Below are positions 12,654 through 25,169 of a DNA stretch of 64,000 nt, one piece after another (within the stretch, counting starts at the first letter, position 1; each line of letters starts with the position of its first letter). Position numbers and translations under genes: made by a program. Under the pieces are notes generated by a model that worked only from the letters and a program-made list of their open reading frames with translations, searched no databases and was not told where the DNA came from. The DNA lies in contig MU400678.1 in the NCBI GenBank assembly GCA_022578965.1, positions 1 through 64,000 on the forward strand, read 5' to 3'. The DNA comes from Xylaria sp. FL1777 (taxonomy: Eukaryota; Ascomycota; Sordariomycetes; Xylariales; Xylariaceae).

Positions 12654-13200
12654 ATGTTTAATAAAATCTTTAAGAAACCTTGCTTATTACGTTTTAAACA
12701 AAAAGCTTAACAAAACTTTGCTTTGCTTTTTTTTATTAAATTGAAATTAATTGAAATAGCTTTATGTTTTCGCTATAATCGTTATAGCACAAAATGTTTA
12801 ATGTTAAAATTTAATTTTAATTGATATATTAAATATATTATAGTTAAACAAGCAAATTATAACGCTAAAAGTTTATTTTTTAAGCAAATGTAGCAGTTTA
12901 CTTTTTAGCATAAAAAGCTAAAAAATAAACTAAACACGCTAATAAAAAAGCATAAAAAAATAAGTGCAAAAATCTGCCGTTTTAAGCAACAAAAAAAATT
13001 GTAGCAAAAAAAAATAGCTATTATTATAGCTTATAGTTTAAGTAATTTAAAAAAGCTTAAGTAAATTAAAGCAAAAAAGCGTTATATAGCTAAAAAACAA
13101 AAATAGCGCGTTAAAACAGCATAGCTATTATTAGTTGTTCTTTTAAAGTTTAATTAAAATGCGCTAAATGTTTTATTTAAAGTTAACCTTTTTTTTTAGC
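12654..13200 (+). pseudogene. Antisense Cys-rich/coiled-coil ORF of B1
   Basis: A single frame from ATG 12654 runs about 180 codons. The interruptions I could read (TAA, TAG, one TGA) are all explained as former Gln or Arg (CGA) codons or Trp. It starts MFNKIFKKPCLLRFKQKA. A Cys cluster follows (ALCFRYNRYSTKCLM, with a likely CxxC where one Cys has become Tyr), then a Lys/Gln-rich coiled-coil-like segment (LKNKLNTLIKKHKKISAKIC). It lies antisense to pol between the 3' LTR and the chromodomain, just as in A1 and B2. Conservation of the frame in three copies suggests that it was once translated. Confidence 0.62.
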
Positions 13201-13224
13201 TTTAGCTAGTTAAAATATTAACAG

Positions 13225-16010
13225 TAAAACTAGTTTATAATCTTTTTAGCAGTTTTTAAATGTTTTTTAAGTTTTTAAATATTGTTAGCATATAAGTATT
13301 TCTTTTATTTAATAAAATATTTAACGTTATTATTATTTTAACAAAAATCTAGTATATTTTTAACTTTATAAATGTTTTAATTTATTTTTATTTTTAATTA
13401 TATTTTAATAAATGTTTTAATAAATGCTAGTTTTAATAAAAAAATATAAAAAACAAGGTAAATTTGCATGTTTTTTAATAATAATAGTTTATAGTTAGTA
13501 AGTAAAATAACTTCTTTAATTTTAAAAAAGCCAAGTTTTTTAAATTTTAATTTATTGCTTAGTTGTTTTGTTTTAATTTAAAAAATATTAATATTTGTAT
13601 TTTATTTTTGTTGTTGTAAATAAACCTTGTTTTTTTTTTAAAAGTTAGTTCTTTAGTTTGTTTCTTATTATAATATACTAACATTTATTATTATAAAAAC
13701 TAAAAATATAGTTATAGTTTAGCTTATAACGTTTTAATTTTTGTTGTAATAATTTTTGCTTAAGGTATTATAATTAAAATAGCAAGTATTTTTATTAATG
13801 TTTTTTTTTGTTTTTTAGTAGTTATTTGCTGTTTATAAACAGCTTTATGCAAAAATATGTTTATATTTTTATTTATTAATATATTATATAAAATTTGTGC
13901 TATTAGTAATAGTTTTACTTAATTGTTTTATTAGTAGTTAATATAACTTTATAAATACTGTTTTAATATTTAGTTTAGTTTTTTTATTTATTTGTTAATT
14001 TATAAGTAATAAATAGTTAAAAACTTTAGTTTAATATTAATAAGCTTAAAAAAACTAGTTTTAAACTTAGAAATAAATAGTTTATTTTAGTTTAAGACAA
14101 TTTTTTTTAGTAGCTTATGTTTATTTAAATATTAACGTATAAAGGTATATATAAGTTGTTTAGCTGTTATATTTTCTTTAAATAGTAAAAAGTAAGCATA
14201 CTTAGTAAATTTATTAATAATAACTTATATTTTATCGTACTATACTTTTATAACTAAATCAGTTAATAAAAATAATGCTATAATAAAATTTTAAGCAATA
14301 GTATGCTATGCTTATTTAAATATTTATATAAGTTATAGTAGTTCATAAAGCTTATATTAAGCTGCTTTAGCTTTGTTACAAATATTGCATTTTTTTATAA
14401 TAAACTTAACTATGCTTTATAGTTCTAAAAAGTTGTATTTTTTTTATAGTTGTTTAACTATTTTTGTTGCTTTTTAGTGTTTATATAATAAGTGTTCATA
14501 GAATTCTTTAATAAACTTATTTTGTAAAAATTCCAGTAAATAAACTTTATGTTTATATATTAGCTTATTACTTTTTAATTTTTTGTGTTTTTATAGCTAT
14601 ATTAACTTCTTTAAGTTATAAGCTTATTATAGCTATATATTTGTAAAGTTTTTAAATATAATTTTAACTTTTAAGCTTTTATTTTCTTAAGAATATAATA
14701 CTTAAATGTTTTTTTTTAGAACTTTAAATCTTTTTTAACTTTGTTAATTAAGTATGTTTGCTTAAATGTTTTTTTTTCCTTTAATATAATATATCTTAAA
14801 GTTAAATTTAAAGAAAAAAACCATCTAATTTTTATATTGTTTAGTAATCTTTTGTATAATTATAAATTTCGTTAAGTTTTAATGATCTAAATAAATCTTA
14901 ATTAGCTTTATAATTCTTATAAAAAACAGTTTTCACTTTTTAAGTGCTATAATAATTATAAATAGTTCTTTATTATATATAAAGTATTATAATGCTACGT
15001 TTTGTAGTGCTTTAAAATAATAAGCTACTAGGTGCTATTTTTTGTTATTTTTTAGTTGTTTTAAAACTTCTGCAATTATACTATTTAAAGTATTTATTTT
15101 TAGCTTTTTTTTTTTCTATAAATTAAGTAGTTTAACTACAAAGTTAAAAATAACTTTTAGTTTTAGTTTTTTAAAAGCTTTTTAGGCTTTCTTTAAGATT
15201 AAAAAGAACTTTCTTTTATATTTCTTTTTTGTGTACCTTGTAAAATAAAACGCTATTTTTCTAAAGTTTTAAATTAACATTTAAATATAGTTTAAAAATC
15301 TTAATGCTTGTTATATATTTATAATAGTAGCTAAGTTAAGTATTTTTTAATTTTGTATTATATTAATTTTTAACTATTAAATTTATATTTGTTTTAAGGT
15401 AATTATAAATCTTAAAAAGTTGATTTTTTATGTATGCTATATATATTTCTTTATGTTAAATTATAATTTTGCTTGTTTAAGTGTTTTTAATACTTAAGTT
15501 ACATGTTTTTTGTGTTTTTTTAATGTTTTAAAATAAATTAGGATATTATTTAAATAAATAAATACAAATTTGTTTAAAAACTTTCGTAAAATCGTTATTA
15601 TTATATATTAAAAGCTAACTAATGCGTTTTGTAGTTTTTGTAGCATAACTATATACTTATATAGTTTATATATTGTTCGTATTGCAGTTTTTCATTTTTT
15701 TTTTTTAGTTATTTTAATAGCATAATATTTATTTAAGATATTAATTACTATAAACTATTTTGCTTAACTAATGTTTTTTTTTATAATTATTAATAAAGTA
15801 AGAAAATATTTATTTGCAATAATAATTACGTTTAATAATTAGTAGTTAATTATTATTTGCTATACTAGTTTTTTTTTTTCATTAATTAATTGTTTTTTAT
15901 TTTTTATTTTAAGTATTAGTACTATAAAATATTTAGCGGATAACTAAGATTTTCTTAGAAATCTTTTTGCTAGATTTTTTTAAATGTATTTTTATAAAGC
16001 GTTTGTTTTA
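13225..16010 (-). pseudogene. B1 pol 3' part: RT to chromodomain
   Basis: Collinear with A1 at an offset of about 3.7 kb: chromodomain 13225-13405, GPY/F 13445-13620, integrase core 13690-14350, integrase zinc-binding region 14350-14500, RNase H then RT to about 16010. The RT catalytic box reads VFIYLNNILIYF on the minus strand (about 15570-15530) where relatives have YLDD, so both metal-binding aspartates are lost. Here the RT is continuous through 15736, where A1 was hit by B1. Stops are at Gln and Trp positions. Nothing suggests activity. Confidence 0.88.
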
Positions 16011-19000
16011 TTTAAGCTTATATAGTATACTTAATAAAACTTTAGTTAATATTTTTCTTTAATAGGGATATAGTAGTTTTATAAGCTATGTTTAAAAAGT
16101 TCTTTTTTTTTTTTTTTTTTAAATAGTTTGTAAAATCTGTGATATACTTTTGGTATTTTGTTTAAGATTTTCTTTGCGATTTTTTTGATCTTTTTGCTTT
16201 GTTTTTTACTTTTTTACTTAATAATTTTTGCTTTTTATTAAATTAAAAAATTACTAGTTTTTAACTATAGTATTCTTAAAATAATATTATAATTAGATAT
16301 ATTAGCAATATTTAATATAATTTGTTTTTTGTATTTTTATATAAATATATCGAAAAGTTTAGTTTTTTTAAGTATGCAACTATTATTATAGCTAAAGGTG
16401 CTTTTATTAAATCTTTTAATTTTTTAGGATTTTTGCTTGTATTTCTAAAGAATTTCATTTTGTTTTGTTACTTTAAGTAAAATTATGTTAGCTTATGCTT
16501 TTAAGTTAATTAAAATGTTATACTTTTTTTTTTAATATATAAGTTTAACTTTAAATTAATTTTTTTAGTTATTATATTAAACTTTATATAAAGCTTTAGT
16601 TTTTTTAGCTATTTGCTGCTTTTTTAGTAAATGCTTATTTTGTTTTTTGATTTTCTTTTATAAAATGTTTAAATGCTTGTTTTATTTAATACTTTAAACG
16701 TTATTATATTTTGTTTTGTTTTTGCTTTTAGTTAAGCTTTAAATTATAGTTTTTAAGCTTTTTTACTTTTAGCAACTATTTTTTAGTATAATTATGCTTT
16801 AATTAGCTAATAATATTTATAGTAGTTATTTTTACATTTTTTTAAAATAATGTTATAAGTGCAATTAAAATTTTCTTTAAATGTTATAAATTTTTATAAA
16901 TCTTTATAATAAACTATAATTATAACTAATTACTTTAATTTATAAAAGTTTTATATTTTTATTTTTGCAATTTATTTAAAAAACTAATTGTTTTTTAATT
17001 TATTAAATAAATATTAATAACAATAGTATATTATATAGCAATTTTATAGTACTTTATTATGTTTTAAATCTTTTAGTCGTAAAATATTATTATTATTTTT
17101 TATTATAGTTTTGTTATAATAATAACTTTTAGTAATTAGTTAAATTATTAGCTTTAGTTTTTAAAATGTATTAGTTTTTATGCTAACTATTAGTACTTTT
17201 TTGTTTTATTGCATTTAAAGCAGTTTAAGCTATAAAAATACTTCGTTTATTTTTATTAGTTTTTTTTTTGTAATGTTTTTTATAGCTTTTAGTTTTATTT
17301 GTTTTTGTTTTAAAGTTTTATAAGTTTTATTTTTTTAGGTCTATTTAATAACTAAATGCTTTAGTAATTTATAATTAGTTTAATAATTATACTATTTATA
17401 GTTATAGTTTTATTTTTTTAAATAAGATTTTTTTTTAAGCTATATTTTAAGCTTTAGTAGTTTAAGGTTTTTATAGTTTTATAAGTTTGCTAACTATATT
17501 AACTTACTATTTTTTATTGTTTGCTATTTTTAGTTAAACTATTTTTTTAAGTTATATATTAAATAACTTTAATCGTTTATATAGCAAATATATCTTTTTG
17601 TAATTTGTTTTAATAACTGTAAAGCTTTTAAATAATATTTGTATGCTTGTTTATTTTAACTTATATAAATAAAACATTTAAATTTGTTTAGTATAGCATT
17701 TTTATTTTAACTTAAAATAGCAACTTTATACTTTTGCTTTAAAAACATATTTTTTAAGTTGCTTTGTTATTTTTTGTTGTTTTAGACTTTTATAACTTGT
17801 ATTTTTTTCTTAAGCTAAGGAATTTTTTCTTTTTTATAGCTTTTTTTTTTGTTTTTTTTCTTAGATCAGCATTATTTTTAAAAGTGTTCTTTCTTTTTGC
17901 AGTTATAATATTTAACTTTAAATATATTTTAAGGTTATTATTTTTAGACTTTATTAATTTGTTTAAATCTTTGTTTAATATTTTTCTAAGTGTTCTTTTT
18001 TTTGTTTTTTTTGGTTTTTTTAGTTTTAAAGTACTAGTTAAATAATTATTAATTAATTATAATAGCTATATTAATATACATATTAATTTTTGCTAGTTTA
18101 TTTATTTTATATAGTTTGTTTTAAACTTAAGTTTTAAGTTTACTATAAAATAAATAAAATAATGTAAGCTTAAGCAATTTTAAGATTACTATTAATTGTT
18201 TAAATTTTATAGCATAATTTATTACTACTTTTGTTTATTTTAAGCAGTAAAGTGCTTTTTTTATGTATTTTGCCTTTTAAATATTTTTAAACAATGCTTT
18301 TATTTAATTTTTAAACTTAATATAGTTTTTAAAAATCTTTTTTGTTTTTAGCTTAAAGTTAGTTAACTTATTAGCTTTTAAGAAATCTTTTAAAATAAGT
18401 TAAAACTATTTTAATATTTTTCTTAATAAAAATTATAAAGTAGTTATTACTTTTTAGTTTTCTTTTATAATAATAATTAAGTGCTATTTTAAATAAAATT
18501 TAGCATAAATTAAAAAAGCTTTTATATTTATAGATCTATTATAAAGTTTTAAAGCAGTAAGTTTAAAACCTTTAATATTTAGCATTTTTAACATTATAAA
18601 AGATTTTAATAATAAAAGCAGCAGTAGTAATAAAAAGTTAAGTTTTTTATTTTAAGTTATTACTTTAAGCATAATAATAATAAACATAAGCATTAAGTTT
18701 ACTAATAGTAGTATTAGCATTAATTATAATATAATTACTTGTTTAAAACTTTAACCTGTTGTTATAATAGCAATTATTATTGTTGCTTTAATTATTATAG
18801 CTAGTATTTATGCTAGTTTAAAAGTTATAACGTTTAATATTTAAGCTGTTTTTTAAGTTAAAGCAACTAGTTTACTTTGTAGTACTAACATTAGCATTAG
18901 TTCTTTTTTACTACTGCTGCTTAACTTTTTTTTTTTTATTACTGCTTTTTCTTTAATAAAAGTAATTAATAAAAGTATTAAAGTTTGTTGTTTTAATATA

Positions 19001-19253
19001 TTGCTAGTTCTAAAAGTTTTTAAGATCTTTAAACTTAATTTTTAACTTTTTGTTTTTAATAGCATAACTTAAATCTAGTTTATTAGTTATTAAGTAAAGT
19101 TTACTTACGTAATGCTATTTAACATTTTTGTTTTTTAAATATTTTTTAGGTATGCTTTTAAAAGTTTATTTTATGAACTAATTATTATTTAACTTTTTTA
19201 TACTAATATTTGCTTTTATATACTAAGTTCTACTAATTAAAAAGCTATTAAAG
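16011..19253 (-). pseudogene. B1 gag and protease region
   Basis: Minus-strand region between RT and the 5' LTR. A CCHC zinc knuckle is visible at 17869-17910: YYNCKKKEHF*K*C, where the first Cys is now Tyr and two Gln codons are stops (A1 has CYNCRKKGYF at the matching place). This places gag to its right and protease to its left. The plus-strand open stretch at 17764-18045 is the antisense shadow of this knuckle region. The gag start codon could not be fixed. Confidence 0.7.
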
Positions 19254-19776
19254 TATAATAAACCTATTATATATTAATATAACAAGTTTGCTTTTAAGGT
19301 CTTAATTTACAAATAACAATAAAATCCTTAGCAGTAGTTCATTAAGAAAGTTTTCAGAAAATTCTTACTACTATGCATTAATAAAGGTTTTAAAAAATTA
19401 AAAGTAATAAGTATATTAATGCTTAATAGTTATAAAAAAATAAAATTAATAGTTAAAAAGCTAAAAACTAAATAAATAACTAAATATAAAAAGTATATAA
19501 TTATATAAATAAAAAAAACAGTAGTAATAATCTATAAATGTTTTTCTTTTTAATAAACTTAATGCTATATTATTTTAAGTTCAAGGCTTAATAAACTTAA
19601 CGCTTAAGTTTATTAAGTTTAAAGCTTAATAAACTTAATGCTTAAATCTATTAAGTTTATACATTAAACCCTTATAGTAGTTTAAATATATATTTTTCTA
19701 ACAAATAGGACTTTTTCTACGCATGCCTTTTTTATACATGGTTTCCTAATTAGCCCAGTTAGCCCATTTTATAACA
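19254..19776 (-). repeat. B1 5' LTR (right), 523 bp
   Basis: It starts TATAATAAACC (RIP form of TGTAACGGACC) and ends ATAACA, identical in length to 12031-12553. Its right end is less mutated than that of the left copy (keeps CTACGCATGCC and TAGCCCAGTTAGCCC). Target duplication ATTAA at 19777-19781. Confidence 0.94.
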
Positions 19777-19781
19777 ATTAA

Positions 19782-22700
19782 CTATTATAAACTACTTTGC
19801 TTAGCTAATGTTTTCTTTTATAGTTACTAGCAAAGTAAAGGGGTATTTATTTATAATAATAATTACGTTTAATAGTTAGTAGTTAATTATTATTTGCTAT
19901 ACTAGTTTTTTTTCTTTATTAATTAGTTATTTTTTATTTTTTATTTTAAGTATTAGCACTATAGGATATTTAGCAAATAACTAAAATTCTTTTAGAAATT
20001 CTTTTACTAAGTTTTTTTAAATATATTTTTACAAGGCGTTTGTTTTGTTTAAGCTTATATAGTATATTTAATAAAGCTTTAGTTAACATTTTTCCTTAAT
20101 AAAAATGTAGTAGTTCTATAAGCTATATTTAAGAAGTTCTTTTTTTTTTTTTTTTTTAAATAGTTTATAAAATCTGTAATATATTTTTAGTATTCCGTTT
20201 AGAATTTTTTTTGCAATTTTTTTAATTTTTTTGCTTTATTTTTTACTTTTTTATTTAATAGTTTTTGCTTTTTATTAAATTAAAGGATTGCTAGTTTTTA
20301 GCTATAATATTTTTAAAATAATATTATAATTAAATATATTAGCAATATTTAATATAATTTATTTTTTATATCTTTATATAAATATATTAAAAAGCTTAGT
20401 TTTTTTAAGTATATAACTATTATTATAACTAAAAATGCTTTTATTAAATTTTTTAATTTTTTAGGATTTTTGCTTGTATTTCTAAAAAATTTTATTTTGT
20501 TTTGCTACTTTAAATAAGATTATATTAGCTTATGTTTTTAAGTTAATTAAAATATTATATTTTTTTTTTTAATATATAAGTTTAACTTTAAATTAATTTT
20601 TTTAGTTATTATATTAAATTTTATGTAAGGCTTTAGTTTTTTTAGCTATTTGCTGCTTTTTTAATAAGTGCTTATTTTGTTTTTTAATTTTTTTTTATAA
20701 AATATTTAAATATTTATTTTATTTAATACTTTAAACGTTATTATACTTAGTTCTAGTTTTGCTTTTAGTTAAGTTTTAAATTATAGTTTTTAAACTTTTT
20801 TGCTTTTAGCAATTATTTTTTAATATAAGCATGCTTTAATTAGCTAGTAATATTTGCAAAGGTTATTTTTATATTTTTTTAAAATAATATTATAAATATA
20901 ATTATAATTTTCTTTAAATGTTGCAAAACTTTATAGATCTTTATAATAAACTAAAGTTATAACTAACTATTTTACTTTATAAAGGTTTTTTATTTTTGTT
21001 TTTGTAATTTGTTTAAAAAACTAATTATTTTTTAACTTATTAAATAAATATTAGTAGTAATAGTATACTATATAACAATTTTATAATACTTCGTTATGTT
21101 TTAGATTTTTTAGTTATAAAATATTATTATTGTTTTTTATTATAGTTTTATTATAGTAATAACTTTTAGCAATTAGTTAAATTGCTAGCTTTAGTTTTTA
21201 AAACGTATTAATTTTTATGCTTACTATTAATGTTTTTTTATTTTATTGCATTTAAAGCAGTTTAAGCTATAAAAATACTTCGTTTATTTTTATTAGTTTT
21301 TTTTTTATAATATTCTTTATAGCTTTTAATTTTATTTGTTTTTGTTTTAAAGTTTTATAAGTTTTATTTTTTTAAGTTTATTTAGCAATTAAATGCTTTA
21401 ATAATTTATAGTTAGTTTAATAATTATACTATTTATAATTATAGTTTTGTTTTTTTAAATAAAACTTTTTTTTAAGCTATATTTTAAGCCTTAGTAGTTT
21501 AAAGTTTTTATAGTTTTATAAGTTTGCTAGCTATATTAATTTATTACTTTTTATTATTTATTATTTTTAATTAAACTATTTTTTTAAGTTATATATTAAA
21601 CAACTTTAATTGTTTATATAACAAATATATTTTTTTGCAATTTGTTTTAATAACTATAAAGCTTCTAAATAATATTTATATGCTTATTTATTTTAATTTA
21701 TATAAATAAAGCATTTAAATTTGTTTAATATAGCACTTTTGTTTTAACTTAAAATAGCAACTTTATACTTTTGCTTTAAAAACATATTTTTTAAGTTGCT
21801 TTATTATTTTTTATTGTTTTAAACTTTTATAACTTGTACTTTTTTTTTAAGCTAGAAAATCTTTTTCTTTTTATAGCTTTTTTTTTTGTTTTTTTTTTTA
21901 AATTAGCATTATTTTTAAAAGTATCCTTTTTTTCTGCAGTTATAACATTTAACTTTAAATATGTTTTAAAGTTATTATTTTTAAACTTTATTAATTTGTT
22001 TAAATCTTTGTTTAATATTTTTTTAAGTGTTTTTTTTTTTGTTTTTTTTAATTTTTTTAGTTTTAAAATACTAGTTAAATAATTATTAATTAATTATAAT
22101 AGCTATATTAATATATGTATTAATTTTTACTAGTTTATTTATTTTGTATAATTTATTTTAAACTTAAGTTTTAAGTTTATTATAAAATAAGTAAAATAAT
22201 ATAAGCTTAAGCAATTTTAAGATTATTATTAATTGTTTAAATTTTATAGCGTAATTTATTGCTGCTTTTGTTTGTTTTAAGCAATAAAGTGCTTTTTTTG
22301 CGTGTTTTGCTTTTTAAGTATTTTTAAATAGTGCTTTTATTTAATTTTTAAACTTAACATAGTTTTTAAAAATTTTTTTTATTTTTAGCTTAAAGTTAGT
22401 TAATTTATTAACTTTTAGAAAATTTTTTAAAATAAGTTAAAACTATTTTAATACTTTTTTTAATAAGAATTATAAAATAATTATTACTTTTTAATCTTTT
22501 TTCGTAATAATAATTAAGTGCTACTTTAAATAAAGTTTAGCATAAATTAAAAAAGCTTTTATATTTATAAATTTATTATAAAGCTTTAAAGCAATAAGTT
22601 TAAAACTTTTAATATTTAGCATTTTTAATATTATAAAAAATCTTAATAATAAAAGCAGCAATAGTAATAAAAAGTTAAGTTTTTTATTTTAAGTTATTAC

Positions 22701-23289
22701 TTTAAGCATAGCAATAATAAATATAAACGTTAAGTTTATTAATAATAATATAAACATTAGTTATAATATAATTACTTATTTAAAGCTTTAATTTATTATT
22801 ATAGTAATAATTATTATTGCTGCTTTAATTATTATAGCTAATATTTATGCTAGTTTAAAAGTTATAATGCTTAATATTTAAGCTGTTTTTTAAATTAAAG
22901 CAACTAGTTTGCTTTATAGTACTAGCGTTAATATTAGTTTTTTTTTACTACTGCTGCTTAATTTTTCTTTTTTTATTATTGCTTTTTCTTTAATAAAAAT
23001 AACTAATAAAAATGCTAAGGTTTGTTATTTTAGTACGTTATTAGTTTTAAAAATCTTTAAAATTTTTAAACTTAATTTTTAACTTTTTATTTTTAGTAAT
23101 ATAACTTAAATTTAATTTATTAGTTATTAAGTAAAGTTTATTTACGTAATGCTATTTAGCATTTTTATTTTTTAAATATTCTTTAGGTATGCTTTTAAAA
23201 GTTTATTTTGTAAACTAATTATTACTTAACTTTTTTATATTAATACTTGTTTTATATACTAAGTTCTATTAATTAAAAAGCTATTAAAA
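19782..23289 (-). pseudogene. A1 gag, protease region and N-terminal RT
   Basis: Right-hand half of A1 after the B1 insertion. Adjoining 19782 the minus strand reads the RT fingers (KYPIVLILKIKN, INKYPFTLL), which continue across B1 into RIAKGKEWKTAI. A CCHC zinc knuckle, CYNCRKKGYF*K*C, is at 21906-21947, with the His changed to Tyr (CAC to TAC) and two Gln codons changed to stops. This is the nucleocapsid part of gag. The plus-strand open stretch 21834-22082 is antisense to it and has no support as a gene. The gag start, somewhere below 23290, was not resolved. Confidence 0.78.
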
Positions 23290-23786
23290 TATAACAAACT
23301 TATTATATATTAATATAATAAGTTTGCTTTTAGAGCTTTAATTTATAAGTAATAATAAAATCCTTAGCAGTAATCCATTAAGAAAGTTTTTAGGAAACTT
23401 TTACTACTATATATTAATAAAAGTTTTAAAGAATTAAAAGTAATAAGTATATTAATGCTTAGTAGTTATAAAGTAAATAAAATTAATAGCTAAAAAGCTA
23501 GAACTAAATAAATAACTAAATATAAGAAATGCTTAATTATATAAACAAAAAAAAAGTAAAAAAGGTAATAACTTTCTTTGGATTACCGTAAGTCTAGCAA
23601 GCATTAGATTACCGTAAGCTTAGTGAGCCTTGGATTACTGTAAGCCTGGTGAGCCCTGGATTACTGTAAGCCTGGTGAGCTAGGTAAGTTGTTACGTGAC
23701 TTAGCTCTAGTTGGCGTAGAACCTCCGAGGTATATGTGGAGACATTGGGTTGCCCTAAAGGCCACCCTAGTGCTAATTTCGTAACA
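23290..23786 (-). repeat. A1 5' LTR (right), 497 bp
   Basis: It starts TATAACAAACT and ends GTAACA. Four 26-bp tandem units lie at 23582-23685. The last 200 bases are strikingly less RIP-mutated than anything nearby (AGCCTGGTGAGCCCTGG, GGCCACCCTAG), while its first half is more decayed than that of the left LTR. Target duplication TTTTA at 23787-23791. Confidence 0.93.
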
Positions 23787-24976
23787 TTTTAGTAGTTTTA
23801 GCTATAAAAAAACAGTTTTTTTTTTTAGCCTTAAAAGCTTTATTATAACAAAAAAAAAATTTAGCACCTTTTTTAAAAAGCTATAAAACAAAAATTAAGT
23901 TAATTTTAAGTTTAAAGCTATAAATTATATTATAAAGCACTATTATTTTTTTTTAGCTTTTAACTATAAAAGTTATTACATAATTTTTAATTTCTTTTAG
24001 TATTATTATTTTTCTTTTTATTTCTAAAGTCCTAAGGCCTATATATTTTTGCATATTATAAAAACTACTATAATTACAAAAAAAATATTAAATATAGCCC
24101 ATGTTTAATATAATAACCTTTTTTAGCGCCTTTATAACTTTATTACTAGTTAAATTACTAAAGTTAATAAAGCTAAGCTTTAAAAAGCTATTTGCTAAAT
24201 AAAACTTTTTTAAAACGTTTTTAAAAAGTTTAAAATAAATAAGTTAAATTAATATAAAGTAGCTTATAAAATTAATAGTAGCTTTAAACATTTTAGTTAA
24301 AAAGCTTAGTTTAGCTTTTTTAAAAAACATTATATTTACTGCTAAATTAAAGTTTATAAAAGCAAAATTAAAAATAAGTTTAAGGTTATTAATAATAGCT
24401 AAAAGTAAAGTATTTAAAATAAAAAAGCTGTTTTTTTTCTTTTTGTTTTTTTTGCTTTTATTTAGCTGCTTTTTTTTGCTTTTTTTAACTTATTCTTTTA
24501 GTACTAAATAAAAAAACTTTATAAAACATTGCAATAATAAATGCTTGCCTTTATAATAAATATAAGAGTTATTATAAAAAGCTAAAAAGCTTACATTGCT
24601 TTTTTTTAGCTTTTAAAATTGTTATTTATATTTAATAGCTATAACTGCTTTATTAAAAATTATTGCTGCTTTAGTAATAATATTTATGTTGTTTTATTTA
24701 AAAATAATATTATAATATTAAAAAAACGCAGTAAAAAAAACGTTAAATAAAATATTAAGTAAGTTTAAAAACTTATTAATAAAAATAAGTTTTATAATAG
24801 TACAAATAATGTTTAAATCTGTTAATTCATTTTAAATAGTTTAAAGTTTTGCAGCTAACTTAGTTATGTTTTTTTTATATAACTTTAAAGTAATAAAGTT
24901 TTATTATTAAATTAAAAATTAAAAAATAGCACTACTGCATAGTTTAAAGTTCTTAATAATTTTAGCTTAAATAAAA
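23787..24976 (-). pseudogene. Copia gag fragment (element D), zinc-knuckle part
   Basis: Minus-strand frame from 24976 down: AKIIKNFKLCSSA, IQ/*NELTDLNIICTI, IFINKFLN, FNKAVIA and then a zinc-knuckle-like segment YIYYKGKHLLLQCFIKF near 24510-24560, followed by a Lys-rich tail. This matches the usual fungal copia gag plan: a UBN2-like core, a 'NELxDL' segment, then CxxCGRKGHxxxxCW. The first Cys residues appear as Tyr or Ser through RIP. The fragment is cut from its N-terminus by element C at 24976 and from pol by A1 at 23787. Toward 23800 nothing further can be read. Confidence 0.75.
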
Positions 24977-25169
24977 TGTTATAACTAAGCTACTTAAGTA
25001 CTTTAGCACATGTTATAAGTTATATGTATATATAGAATATCCTTTTTATACTTATTTTATAGAAGTTTTTTCCTTTTTTTAAGCTTTAGTCTTATTAAAT
25101 ATTTATTATAAAACTAAAGATATATTAACTATTATACTTAACCTTTAATACTTTATACTTTCTATAATA
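24977..25169 (+). repeat. C 5' LTR, 193 bp
   Basis: It starts TGTTATAACTAAGC and ends TCTATAATA (RIP form of ...TATGACA). It has the same length as 38760-38952 and differs from it only by transition-type changes in the parts compared. Confidence 0.92.

Larger units (their letters stand above)
12031..19776 (-). mobile_element. Element B1: Ty3/gypsy chromovirus nested in A1
   Basis: Paired 523-bp LTRs (12031-12553 and 19254-19776) with exact target duplication ATTAA (12026-12030 and 19777-19781). Total length 7746 bp. Deleting it rejoins the A1 reverse transcriptase: the sequence left of 12031 and right of 19781 matches B1's own uninterrupted RT around 15736. The internal region is collinear with A1 and similar throughout; pol is on the minus strand. 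It has the same 5' half of the LTR as A1 but a different 3' half (38-bp repeats instead of 26-bp repeats). It is inactivated by RIP. Confidence 0.95.
8330..23786 (-). mobile_element. Element A1: Ty3/gypsy chromovirus, minus strand, hosting B1
   Basis: Two 497-bp LTRs (8330-8826 and 23290-23786) beginning TGTAAYGGACC or its RIP form and ending GTAACA or GTAATA. The flanks are the exact 5-base duplication TTTTA (8325-8329 and 23787-23791). Subtracting the nested B1 and its duplication leaves about 7.7 kb. Pol is on the minus strand, so 23290-23786 is the 5' LTR and 8330-8826 the 3' LTR. A minus-strand polypurine tract (GAAAAAAAGAAATAA) abuts the 3' LTR. It is inserted in the gag-pol region of copia element D. 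Domain order is gag, protease region, RT, RNase H, integrase, GPY/F, chromodomain. Confidence 0.93.

Noticed and set aside
17764..18045. 93-codon plus-strand open frame, Phe/Leu-rich
   Set aside because: It is the antisense of the B1 gag zinc-knuckle region; A-rich Lys codons on the minus strand read as Phe on the plus strand. The A1 counterpart at 21834-22082 is the same shadow.
8622..23685. CRISPR-like array from the regular 26-bp units
   Set aside because: Units are directly adjacent with no spacers and lie within LTRs of a retrotransposon.
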